Below are positions 54,445 to 64,000 of a stretch of 64,000 bases of DNA, in pieces. Every line of letters begins with the position of its first letter. Positions within the stretch are counted from its first letter, which is position 1. Location of the stretch: the NCBI GenBank assembly GCA_027382625.1, contig JAJKFJ010022021.1, positions 1 to 64,000 of the forward strand. The letters run 5' to 3'. The position numbers and the translations under genes were made by a program. A model generated the notes under the pieces. That model saw only the letters and a program-made list of their open reading frames with translations. It was not told the origin of the DNA and searched no databases. This DNA comes from Tetmemena sp. SeJ-2015 (lineage: Eukaryota; Ciliophora; Spirotrichea; Sporadotrichida; Oxytrichidae).

Positions 54445-57400
54445 TCAAGCATCAAATAGGTTTCTCTTGATTTCGTGGCCTCTTTGTGAAAACTTGCTCA
54501 TTGAAACATAAGGGACGTTTATACCTCCAATCGCTTGACGCTTAGTTGCATCAGTAGCTTCAAATGCTGCAGATGACTCGCTCAATCCTGCATTTATATT
54601 GAGATCCATATCACTATTCCTCTACAGAAGCACGAATCCACTCTTTGAATTACTATCATGACTAGAGTCTTATAAACTATGAATCCAAGGCGGTTGCTAT
54701 AAGTTACTACTCTACTAGTCATTTGTGAAACCCCAGGCGCTATCGTTTTGAGTACTCTGTAAAAGCTCAGGAGTTTGCAAAACTCCACTAGAAAGTAAAG
54801 AATCGGCTTCGAATATCTGCTTTTCTCCACTGCTAGGAAGATTGCTGCTTGATCTTAGGCCTTCGAAAATGACCCCCTTGCTTAAACCTTCATCTTCCTC
54901 TACAATCATTTGTTGCCAACTCATTGTACTTGGAGACTAAGAGTTCAAATAATCTTTTTGACCGATCACTGCGAAGCCACTGTCTCTATGCTAAAACTTA
55001 GGGTGCTTTGAGGCATCTTAAAATAACCTCTTTTTAGCGGAGCCTCCCAGTGAGAAACTATTCACACTTACACCGTCATCTTGATGAGGATTCTTAATTA
55101 AATAGAGATTTAAATGAAAAGAAACACAAACGAAATGGCACTTATCTACATTAAATGAGCAGGGATGTTAGTGGAGTTTCTCTGCCTTGAATTATTCTAA
55201 AGCGTGAAGCCTCCACTGACCCCACTTGTTCGAGTTGAGTGAATTTGAGATTGGATTAATTGCGGATTATGGCTAAAGACAGTGCTATTTTTCTGTGTGT
55301 ATGTCACTGGATGATAAAGATAAGAAGAAAGAGATAAGTTTTAATGATTCATTTCAGTTCTTTTTCTCTTCCTATCGTTGTATGAAGTTCTCAGCTAGAA
55401 TCCACTTCCTCCTCCACCACATAATTAAAATCTTCACTGCTATGGTTGTACTGGGAATTACTAAATTCATTGCTGGCTGCTGAACTGCTCGTTCTACTCA
55501 TATTAGAGGAGACAAAGCTTGCTTTTCCATTCAAATGAGGGGTGGCCTACAAAAAGAGGTTCGAACTAGTTTTATTCATTGACATGTCCGGGTGATTCTA
55601 AAATGCAAGCATATAAAGTACCCTTATCTCAAAAGTTTTATTTTAGCCAATATAAAGTTTTTATAAAGATAATTATAATCACAAATTAATTTTAAGATGT
55701 AATTAAGTGATTATAGCTTGCATGGTTATTAAAGTTTAGGGAGTTACTATTTTCATTAAATGAAAATGTTCTTTCATGAGTTGAGCTTATTTCATTCATT
55801 CGCAATTAGTTAATATGGACAGCTCTAAAGAGATTCCCTTTATAACTTAAATATATTGAAATAATCACTAAACTAGAATGGTTTTCTGAGCTTTGCATCG
55901 ATAAACTAACCACAGACTACTAATCTTCTTCAGTCATCTGCTCATCAACTGTCTCGAATAAATTGCTCAAGTTTTTGTTGTTTAAGAAGCCACTATAATT
56001 CACATTTGAAAAATAGTTTAGATCAATTTATTTGCATTAGGGTTAAAGGAATGCATATTTGCATCAGCAGAAGACAAGTAATTAATGCATTTAAAATATG
56101 AGAAGAAATATTGAAAGGGAGCACTTCATGAAAGCTAGTGTTTGCACTACTACCCTAGTCACCGTCTTTTTATTCTTGCATTTCAAATTTGAGTTTCTTG
56201 GAACTCTTAAAAAGGTTAGTTTTATCAAAGCCCTTTTGCTGCATATATGCCATATACCAATATCAGCTTATTTCTCTGGGCCTTCATTAAAGTGGGCTGT
56301 AGAAAAGTTTGTATCTTGATCGTGCATCATCTGACTATCATGATTGTTCGGTATGTCATTCATTTGCTCCTCATTGAAAGAGTTTGACCTGCCTATCGCT
56401 CTCTTATTTTGACTTTTCTTGTTACTGAATTCTTAGCCCACTGTATAATCATCATCATTGAAAGAATCACTATCACAAAATAGATGATAACAGTAATGAA
56501 TGCATCTATCTCTCATCTTTTGCTTTTCATCGCTGATGTTATTTGAGCCATTATTGTTCATCACTTTATCTTAGCTCATCACTGACTTGGCTTGAAATTG
56601 CTACTACGCACAATTTAGAGTTTTATTCTTGTACATTATTTGTTTAGATGCACTCTTGAGGATACGAGGAGATATCAGAATGAGTTCATTCTTTGTCTTG
56701 TTCTTAGTGGATATTGGGTTTCGTAATTTTTCAACCACTGGCGACTCAAAATGGTTGAGCTTTAGATTTTTCTTAATGGAGGGATTGAAAATGCCTGAAA
56801 TCATTTGAAGTCGCGGATGAAGCAATACCTCGTCGATAGTTGGTCTGTTTTAAAATGACATATTTGAACTAATAAATTTTCAGGGTTCGGCTCCATAAGT
56901 AAATTGATGAGAGACTCTAGTTGGTCTGATCTGCCTGCGCTGGGCGAGAATTAAATGATGTCTCCTTATCTCAACTTTTGCCACATAAGTCCGTTTTGAG
57001 GCAAATTCATACCTGAAGCCAGCTCCAATAAAGTGGCTCCCAAACTGAATATATCAGCCTTAGTTGTTACTCTTTAGTTTAAATTCAGTTTATAAAAAAT
57101 ATCTAAGAATTTCTAAAATAAGGTTTGACTTTTCTAATAATATTTGACTTTTATCTAAATCAGATATTTCTATTTTGTGGACAATATTTTTTGTTTTCTC
57201 TTTTGCTTGTAGGAATTTAAGTTTTAAGCAGTTCAGGTGCCATATACACAGAGTCTCCTTCGACCTCATCATCTTTCATGTTTTAAATGCTGCAAATCAA
57301 ATTCAATCAACATTAATTCGATGCAAAGCTCAACTGCCTGGCCAAAATCTCCTAGCTTAATGCCTCCGTCACTCATTACGAAAAAGTTGGAGGGCTTGAT

Positions 57401-58652
57401 ATCGAGATGAGCGAATCCAGAATCATGCACATGCTTTATTGCACATGCCATCTGATACAGGAACTTCCAAATGTCATCCTCTTTTAAGAGTTCGTTCTCT
57501 TAGAGCTTTTCTAGATCCACCAAATGTTCATTAAAAATTTCAAAATACTTCATTCAGATTTCCTTTCTCGCATAACTCACTTCTGATGTAAAGGTATCTA
57601 TCTTACAATTTTAAATTTATTAAGTATCCACTCTCCTCCCATGCCTCATAAACCTTGACGCAATAGTCGCTGTATTTGACCTTCGCCTTTAGCTACTCTT
57701 GAAGCCACTATACTTGCATTTGATTTGGTGAGCTTGAGTGCTCTATGAACTTCTAGTAACTTTTATTCTCTATCTCTATATCCTTGATACTTGTCCTTAG
57801 CTTTCTTAACTGCGTAAAGATTACCATCTTCTTTGCTCCTGACTTTAAAGGCTTCTCCAAAACTTCCCTCTCCAATCTTAGATATAAGCTCGAAGTCTGC
57901 ATGGAACCTATTTAAAAGTGAAAATAGGATTAGAAAGACGTCAATTTGTCTTTTGTAGGTGAATCATGGTAACTTTCATTTTTCTAGTTTCTTGCTAGGC
58001 TTAGTATGAAGGCATAGCGATACTATCATTATTGCTTTCTGCTTTTGGAAATATCTACCTTAAGTTTTAAATAAATATTTATTAAAAATGTCAAAACTAC
58101 AACTTAGAATAAATTAAATAGCCTTGGCATAAGTTTTTGCAGTGGTCTTATAAATTTTACTACTCATAAGAGAGAGAGAGAGATTCATTAAATCAAATAT
58201 GTTTTGATAAAATCTTGAGAAATACATATCTTATAATTCTTTAGAAAATTTGTTTTTTGTATTATAAAAAAATTGTGAACGTTTAAGCATTAAATAAAAT
58301 TTAAGAATTATGGTAAAATCTTTATATTTAAATTATTTTCCTATTAATTTTGGTTATCTAAAAACAACTTAAATTTTCATGAGAGGTTTGATTGAATAGT
58401 GTTGGCTTTATGTTCTTTTGATCTATGTTATTGGTTTCTGCGTTTTTAATTAGAGAAGATTGATGTTGGATATTGGTGCTACTAACCTCAGTCTCCTCTG
58501 AAAAGTGAAGAATATTCGCAAATGGGGAGTAAAGTTCGTGCGAGGCATGACTACGGTTAAACAATTAATTTATTCTCATTATTATCATTATATTTTTGGT
58601 TCTTCTTTGCGGGAGTCTTAGGCGCAAAGCGCTTTTGCTTTTTGGCGCTCAT
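54445..58652 (-). CDS. Wee1/Myt1-like protein kinase with long Ser/Asn-rich tail
   Basis: Wee1-family kinases inhibit Cdk1 by Tyr phosphorylation and delay mitosis. Basic head MSAKKQKRFAPKTPAKKNQK (ATG 58650-58652), Ser/Asn-rich linker, then the kinase: DFELISKIGEGSFGEAFKVR, LYAVKKAKDKYQGYRDRE, KVYEAWEESGYLYIRSELCE, DSGFAHLDIKPSNFFVMSDG (HLD rather than HRD, as in Wee1), IKLGDFGQAV, VEGDSVYMAPELL, TTKADIFSLGATLLELASG, and RPTIDEVLLHPRLQMI. An IES with pointer GATAC near 57600-57635 joins SGY to LYIRSE; an intron near 57275-57320 and an insert near 56850-56895 also interrupt. The tail from 56600 to the stop TGA 54445-54447 is Ser/Asn-rich, ending SKFSQRGHEIKRNLFDA. Assigning the whole tail to this gene is inference from continuous same-strand coding. 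Confidence 0.75.
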
Positions 58653-59461
58653 TAATTTGGAAGAGAAGCCGTATTCTGGTATTGAAAGGTACACTTGCTA
58701 AGACCTAAACCTTCAATCACTATAATATTTTATAGTTATAGTCAAAATAGTTTACATAGCATCTTTAGGAAGCAGTTTTAAGAATATCAAATTCAAATTT
58801 AAATCCGCTAATTAACTATTCTGTAATCAAATCTATCATAAATATTTTGTTTTTATTCAAAAATTAAAAAAGTTTAACTTTTAAATTAAAAAATTTGCTA
58901 TATTTGTGAAATAAACTTACAATAACAATTTAATAGAAGATAAAATATATATTAAATAAAGATAAATCATTTACTTATTACTTAAATTAAGTTATAATAA
59001 GGGATTGGATATTGAATCAAGGATCCATTCTAATTTATAATTTGATAATTTATTAGAACCTTTATCTTAGTTTTCAGTTTTATATTGATCATCTTAAATT
59101 ATAGAGATAAATAAAAAGTATATATAATAATAATTTTATTTTATATAATTAGAAATATGGCTTATCATTTATTTTCACAAATTAAAAATCATTCTGATTT
59201 TAAAAAATTGAAATTAGATTTTTTTATTAAAAAGCCATTCCTTTATGGTTCTGCCTTCTTATCAATTTTTCTTGATGATTTATTTCTTTAAAAAAATGTT
59301 ATTCTATAAATTTCTGGCCTTATGTTAAAACTCATTAACATTTAGTATATTTTTAACTACTTTTGAGCCTTAACTTGTTAATTAAGCTATTTTAAAATTT
59401 GATCAGGCAATGGGAATTTATTAAACTCAAATTTCAAGATTCGGAGATTTTAGGAACTTAC
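58653..59461. other. Mostly noncoding, AT-rich
   Basis: Nothing recognised apart from a splice donor at the right edge that implies a downstream exon of the next gene somewhere here. I could not identify that exon. Confidence 0.45.
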
Positions 59462-60068
59462 CTATTGAGGGCTACTCCGGGTGAATAGGTCATGTGCTTA
59501 GGAGAGCATTCAAGCGTGGTGTTAGTCATATTAAATGGTGTCAAGGGGCACACTTGGATTTAGTTAAGAGTATATAATATATTAAGAGCAGACGTGTCAG
59601 ACTTGTAAGAAGTGAAGGGGTTGAATGATTTCCTCTCTTAAGGATCTCCCATCCTTAATGTGTCTGATCCCTCCTAATTTTAGTTGTCTCTTTCCAAATC
59701 AGCTTTCCTTCTCTAGTTTCTTCCCATCACCTTATTTTTCTCCAAGATACAAATTATTAAATAATTTATCTCTATTATCATTTAATTATATTTGATACTG
59801 CATTAAAATCTCTAACTGAAGTCAATCTGTTCATCACCCTACTCTCTTCTCTCTTTTCTTGGGGTTGAGTTTTGCATTTAGTCGTAATTGGGACCTTCAG
59901 GTGAGGATTGGTGAAAAATTGTTCTCTCTTAGCGAGGCGGGGTATGATGGAGGCTTTTTTGGTCTATCATTTTGATAAAGTAAAGTTTTATTTTTATTAA
60001 GCTAAATTGAAATTTAAATTATTTAATTGTTGATACTTACTCACCTCGGACTCTTCGACAGGCTTCAT
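59462..60068 (-). CDS. Unrecognised basic protein, 5' part
   Basis: ATG 60066-60068 starts MKPVEESE; the intron 59964-60044 (GTGAGT...TGATAG) joins it to TKKASIIPRLAKREQFFTNP and HLKVPITTKCKTQPQEKREE. A frame change near 59720-59800, probably an IES, leads to NRDKLFNNLYLGEKQGDGKK, RKADLERDNQNQEGSDTLRM, GDPQERKSFNPFTSYKSDTS and MTNTTLECSPKHMTYSPGVA, ending at a GTAAG donor (59457-59461). The 3' exon is not found. Polar, Pro/Ser/Thr-containing; no family recognised. Confidence 0.5.
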
Positions 60069-60315
60069 TAAAATATTTAAACTAAATTTCAAAAAATTCA
60101 TTAAAGCCCGCTATGCCTGAGAAAAGTGCAGAACATTCATTTGATACTTTAACCTTCATCACTGACTTTCCTTCTTCGGATTAGATTGTCGGTTACAAAA
60201 ACAATTTACGGTTTTAGATGCAGTATTAAACTAGCTATAATTTATAAACGCCTTCATTTACAAAGGTGCTTTCACTTTTAAGGAGAAGAAATAGTTTTTG
60301 AAGGCTTTTCTAGCT

Positions 60316-61589
60316 TTCAAATTCTTCTTTGCTTGTAGCCTTCTCCACCGTTGATGCCAGGATAGACTTCTTGTTCTTCCTGAATGTTGACTTGCATAGT
60401 TGAGTCGTCATAGAGGTTGGTAACATCATCCATGTTGTACTTTGAGCTTGGATTGTTCTTCTTCAACACCTCACCACCAGCGTCGATAGGGTCAATGTTC
60501 ATGTCGGTCTAATTCTGAGCCAAGTCGTATTGAACTATCTCCTGATTAGGATTATTAATGGCTTTAACGCTCGCTCTCTTGAAAATGTTGGAGAACCTCA
60601 TTCCACTGGGCTGAGTAAAAATCAAAGCTATGTAAAAGTGCCTTAAGACTGACCCTGGTACTCATTTTCGTCTTGAGCAAAGACTTCTGTGTTGGCTTGT
60701 CTGTTTCCGTTTGCGTCTGCCATCTCTTGAGTTTTCTTGCCAATTATCTTCTTGAACCAGCCTTTGTTTTCAATCTTTTGATTGATCTTGCTTCCAAAAA
60801 CGTTCATCTTCTATTCATACTTAGATACTAATCCTTGCACTTTCTACTAAGTGTAAGAAAGAGTCTGGAGCCAGTCCCTCTTTGGCGGTTCCTCCCTAAA
60901 CATTCTTCTGTCCAATTTTGCATTCATCATGCGCACATAGTACTTCATGATTGTGGAGGTGTACTTGTCTCTTATAGGGATGCCATTGTTGTACTTGTAC
61001 TCATATAAGAAAGAGTAGCACAACAAATTTCCTCCGTAGGGTGGGGAGATAGTCTCAAGTTGATTGTCGTCCCACTACTCGTTAAACAAATCCTTGATGC
61101 CGGATCTGGTTCTTCCTCCAAACATGGTGAAGTGAACCTGGGCACAGTCGATACATACAAGAACTCCATAAGTCAGCAAAGCATGAGTGGTATCTTTAGT
61201 GTGGCAGTCAAAGCAGTAGCGATTATAAGAATCGCAATTCTTGATGTCCTCAATTTACTTTCTCAGATCTGGATGCTGAGGAATTGAAGAAGTTTTGTAC
61301 CAAAGCAATTGCTGATTTTCTTGCCTTCTTTAAAATTAAAATATTGCCTCACTGGTTAGCTCTAAGGCTCAGACTCATTCTAAGAAGCACTCTTATTCGT
61401 TCCAAAGTTATTTTGAACTTGTTGCTCAAGATTCTCATCTAAATTTACATTCTCTAGTTGAATGTGTCCAGGATTTGTGGTCTCCTCTTCTTGTGCAACC
61501 TCAAACAGTCTTTGGCTTGTTGCAGGATTTTGCTGGCTATCCATAGTTAACTCTACTTTATTCAATATTTGAATTTGAAGTTTATTCAA
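60316..61589 (-). CDS. Second ArfGAP-like zinc-finger protein without the arginine finger
   Basis: Acidic/Gln-rich head (MDSQQNPATSQRLFEVAQEE; the upstream ATG at 61589 adds 15 residues), then the ArfGAP zinc finger DSYNRYCFDCHTKDTTHALL, TYGVLVCIDCAQVHFTMFGG, RSGIKDLFNEWDDNQLETI and PYGGNLLCYSFL (GGN motif). The HRxLG catalytic Arg is replaced (VHFTMFG), as in the gene at 0.4-1 kb. After it comes a coiled/basic region SKYEQKMNVFGSKINQKIEN, WFKKIIGKKTQEMADANGN, and an acidic tail to TGA 60316-60318. IESs at 61321-61349 and 60611-60652 restore the frame. About 390 residues. A role in Arf binding or membrane traffic is inferred; GAP activity is doubtful. Confidence 0.82.
60611..60652 (-). other. 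IES, pointer CTGA (TCAG on the gene strand)
   Basis: CTGA at 60611-60614 and 60649-60652, offset 38. Removal joins QDENEYQGQ to PSGMRFSNIFKRASVKAINN. A spliceosomal reading gives the wrong frame. Confidence 0.85.
61321..61349 (-). other. IES, 6-bp pointer TTGCCT (AGGCAA on the gene strand)
   Basis: TTGCCT at 61321-61326 and 61344-61349, offset 23. Removal joins EPQSQPVRQ to ENQQLLWYKTSSIPQHPDL and then LRKQIEDIKNCDSYNRYC. Confidence 0.93.
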
Positions 61590-61630
61590 TTATTTTTGTT
61601 CTTAGAATGGATTTTCATAGTCCTATATAG

Positions 61631-63564
61631 TCAGCTTTTAAAATATTTGGTAATTGCATAATATTGCTCTATTTTAAAGGGAATTCTAATGTTATATAGT
61701 TTAAGTCTGTTTTATTGAGGCTATTTTGCACGGATCTTGTATTAATTGAACCACATTTAACACATTCTTAATCGCTGATAATCTATTTAAGGCTGCTTGA
61801 ACATCCACTATACAATTTCAGGTATTTCAATTTTATCATATTCTCCTATCTCTTGACTTTGGCTAGTTACAGTTTCTTCAGTTTTAATGATCAAATTATG
61901 ACTGTAATTTGAATGATAATCTAGTTTCTCTTCAGGATTATAAATCTATGGAGAAACAAGACCTCTTTTAGTGAATTTCTTAAATAGCTTTAGTAATTAG
62001 TGAAAAGTAATTGGCTCTAATTATGTAGGGTTGTTTTGGAAAAATTCGTGATCCATCATCATCTTTTGGACTTGAAGTGCATTCTTTTTGCTAAAAGGGT
62101 CATACTTAATAAGATAAGGAAAAAATTTATTAACTTCAAGCAATCACGCATAAATTTCAAACCATATAATGAGACTTACAGGTTTGATTGATTGCTCTCA
62201 CATCTCACTCGAGGTAAACTCCCTTCACATAGTGATTAAAGATACTCCAAGGGATTTATTCCACTTAAGAACTCAAAATAAAATACTCCAAGTTATGATA
62301 CACCATACTACTAATAGACTATTAAATTTTATTTACATACTAATAAATTGACCAAATTTACCCTAAAATTTGGTCAAAATAATTCATATAAGATATGCAA
62401 AATGCTTTTTTTATTTTTTTACGCATTTATAAAAGCAATAAAATAAATCCTTTGTTGATACAACAGACATATAGTTTAATAATTTAAAAAATACTCTATA
62501 AGCCTAAATAAAAAATAAAGTGAATGGATAGAAGAGTTACTAGTGACCTTTTCAACCTAATTGATAAAGATTTGAATGATATCCCTTGAAGTAATTTCGT
62601 GATCTTTGAGAATAAAGTTAAAGCTTGGGTTTTTAATTCTCAGTTTTTGGGGCAGCTTTCTCATAATTCTATCTCTAATAAAGGAAATATAATTTCTTAC
62701 TTATCTTCATTTAGTAGCACTCTTACGTTTTACAGATTAAGCTCAACTGGCTTCAGATTTTAACCCAGTAATATTCTTAGAACAAAAGCCAAACGATAAA
62801 GCAAAACTTTGGCTTCACTTTAAAATTCGAATTCATTTCAAATTAAACTGAGATAGATCTAATTATGAAAAACTAATACATTTACAATTATAGATTTAAG
62901 AAATAAAAAAAAATAAATAAAGTTTATCTCATTATCGAGAGATATTTGCAAAATATTTTAAAGGGAGAGAATTCAAAACATTTATAAAGGAGTTTGAAGT
63001 CTTATAATTATTTAATTTAAATAAAATTTTAACTTTCCTTAAGATTTCCTTTGAGGTCCATCAGTTTTGCAAGAGATATTCCACCCTCTACTGTTTGAAA
63101 CTGATAGACTGTCTGAATTTTTAATTACTACTACTCTATTCAATTCCTTTGCGATAGTTTGTACAGAAAATTCTATAATTTCATCTTCATCCAATCGATT
63201 TCCATCTTGCTGCGACAAATTCATAGCTTTCCTGAGCTTTGCAAATAAAGATCTTATTTTTGTAGTTGAATCCTCAGACTATAATATGTATTCTTTGATA
63301 TTATCTTCTCTTATCTCATCTAGGTTAAAGCATTAGCAGGAGAAAGGAATATCTTTAAACTTCTTTTCCAATTTAAATAGCAAAATAAAATTCAAGCAAG
63401 CTATCAGTTTTGAAAAATTCACACCCAAGAAGTTTTATTATTTTGTGAGGGTTTAACTCCGCTAAGAGTAAATCGTCTTATTTGATCGATTAAAGCTTGC
63501 CTTTGGATTCTTCTTAACTTTCTACAGAAGATTGATCCAAGATTCTAAAAATTCCAACTTCCAT
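61631..63564 (-). CDS. Unrecognised helical protein
   Basis: ATG 63562-63564 starts MEVGIFRILDQSSVESQEES, then LAELNPHKIIKLLGCEFFKT, LLEFYFAIQIGKEVQRYSFL, DEIREDNIKEYILQSEDSTT (after a one-base frame change near 63320), KIRSLFAKLRKAMNLSQQDG, EFSVQTIAKELNRVVVIKN. Further on come KVLLYRLAFVLRILLGQNLK, an intron of about 27 nt near 62675-62702, RDRIMRKLPQKLRIKNPSFN, DHEITSRDIIQIFINQVEK, and the C-terminal QVQKMMMDHEFFQNNPTQLE, FKKFTKRGLVSPQIYNPEEK, to TGA 61631-61633. AT-rich inserts at about 62830-63040 and 62110-62540 are probably IESs. The alternating helices suggest a repeat or scaffold fold; no family recognised. Confidence 0.5.
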
Positions 63565-63706
63565 TTTATAAACTTATAACATTAGCATATGCAAGTTTAT
63601 TAAAAATCTCTGTTCTTTTTAAAATATTATATCTAAATCAAGTACTCTTATAATTAGAAAAACATCTTGAATAAACCACAGGTGACTGCTTTAGGTCTTC
63701 TGCTCC

Positions 63707-64000
63707 TCATATCTTGTCAAAGTAGGTGTCATCAACAAGGATTGATTATTCGAAGCTTTCTCTGAATTCTGGGTACATAACAGCCTCCTGTTCGTACTAG
63801 TCTGGATTCATTAGCTAAGGGTAAATAGAATCTGTCATTACATCATGAGGCATCTAAAATTTATAGAGATGAAAATAATTCTAGCTCTAGTACATGTTTG
63901 GCTTTTAAACGAAGGTAGTTGTCAGATCGTCAATATCTTGCTGCAGATTCTGAACTTCTTCGTGCTAAATATCCTCGAAATTCAACTTCTCCTCATTTTA
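63707..64000 (-). CDS. C-terminal part of an unrecognised acidic protein (partial)
   Basis: Enters from the right edge and ends at TGA 63707-63709: EEKLNFEDIQHEEVQNLQQD, IDDLTTTFVQKPNMYQSQNY, MPHDVMTDSIYPQLMNPDQY, EQEAVMYPEFRESFEQSILV, DDTYFDKI. Acidic and Gln/Tyr-rich with a coiled-coil-like start. Codon use (many TAG/TAA Gln) fits the neighbours. No family recognised. Confidence 0.6.

Noticed and set aside
1..64000. Standard genetic code with many pseudogenes, or a bacterial origin
   Set aside because: Conserved families (Rh, CDPK, Rpn12, GST zeta, Rab) read through TAA/TAG as Gln and stop at TGA; spliceosomal introns are present.
1..64000. Euplotes or Blepharisma/Stentor type ciliate
   Set aside because: TGA is the stop, not Cys or Trp, and TAA/TAG are not stops. 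Introns are far longer than the 15-nt introns of heterotrichs, and many genes have pointer-flanked IESs.
1..64000. tRNA, rRNA genes and CRISPR arrays
   Set aside because: I found no cloverleaf-like sequences with convincing T- and D-arms, no rRNA motifs and no regular repeat-spacer arrays by eye; a tRNA scan could still reveal one.

Overview
The window looks like germline (micronuclear) DNA of a hypotrich/spirotrich ciliate of the Oxytricha-Stylonychia-Tetmemena kind. Reading frames are full of in-frame TAA and TAG where conserved families need any residue or Gln, and they end only at TGA. Euplotes (TGA = Cys) and the standard code do not fit. Coding stretches are cut by short AT-rich inserts flanked by 3-10 bp direct repeats (pointers). 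Deleting one repeat plus the insert restores frame and family motifs, so these are internal eliminated sequences (IESs) between macronuclear-destined segments (MDSs). Short GT-AG spliceosomal introns (about 26-120 nt) occur as well. No telomeric repeats or transposase genes were seen.

Layout. 0-12 kb: C-terminal end of an unknown gene, an ArfGAP-like zinc-finger gene (-), a long EF-hand gene (+), proteasome lid subunit Rpn12 (-), a TMEM63/OSCA-like membrane protein (+) and a Rh-type ammonium transporter with four clean IESs (+). 12.5-22.8 kb: a cluster of scrambled genes: an unknown gene (+, probably scrambled), condensin subunit CAP-H (+, scrambled) and a P4-ATPase lipid flippase (-) whose segments alternate between two blocks. 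23-37.8 kb: a calcium-dependent protein kinase (-), LC8-type dynein light chain (+), Rab11-like GTPase (-), an acidic unknown protein (-), a putative type I membrane protein (-), two Asn/Ser/Gln-rich proteins (+), a multi-pass membrane protein (+) and a membrane hybrid histidine kinase (-). 37.8-49.8 kb: about 12 kb of very AT-rich DNA, probably germline-limited, with a perfect 34-bp GC palindrome, a GC tandem, a short repeat cluster and two weak open frames. 49.8-64 kb: a small secreted protein, a 7-TM and a 5-TM protein, maleylacetoacetate isomerase (GST zeta), a Wee1-like kinase, an unknown gene, a second ArfGAP-like gene, another unknown gene and a partial gene at the edge, all on the minus strand.

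The most notable structure is the flippase locus. Block A (about 19.75-22.76 kb) carries the start, the end and every second internal segment; block B (about 16.95-19.7 kb) carries the segments between them. By hand I matched about 50 shared pointer words that interleave A and B into one P4-ATPase. Its GDGANDV hinge motif sits alone on a 29-nt segment in A. Each hypotrich gene normally becomes its own nanochromosome, so neighbours here need not be co-regulated. Several families miss exactly one base at a time, which I read mainly as assembly deletions.
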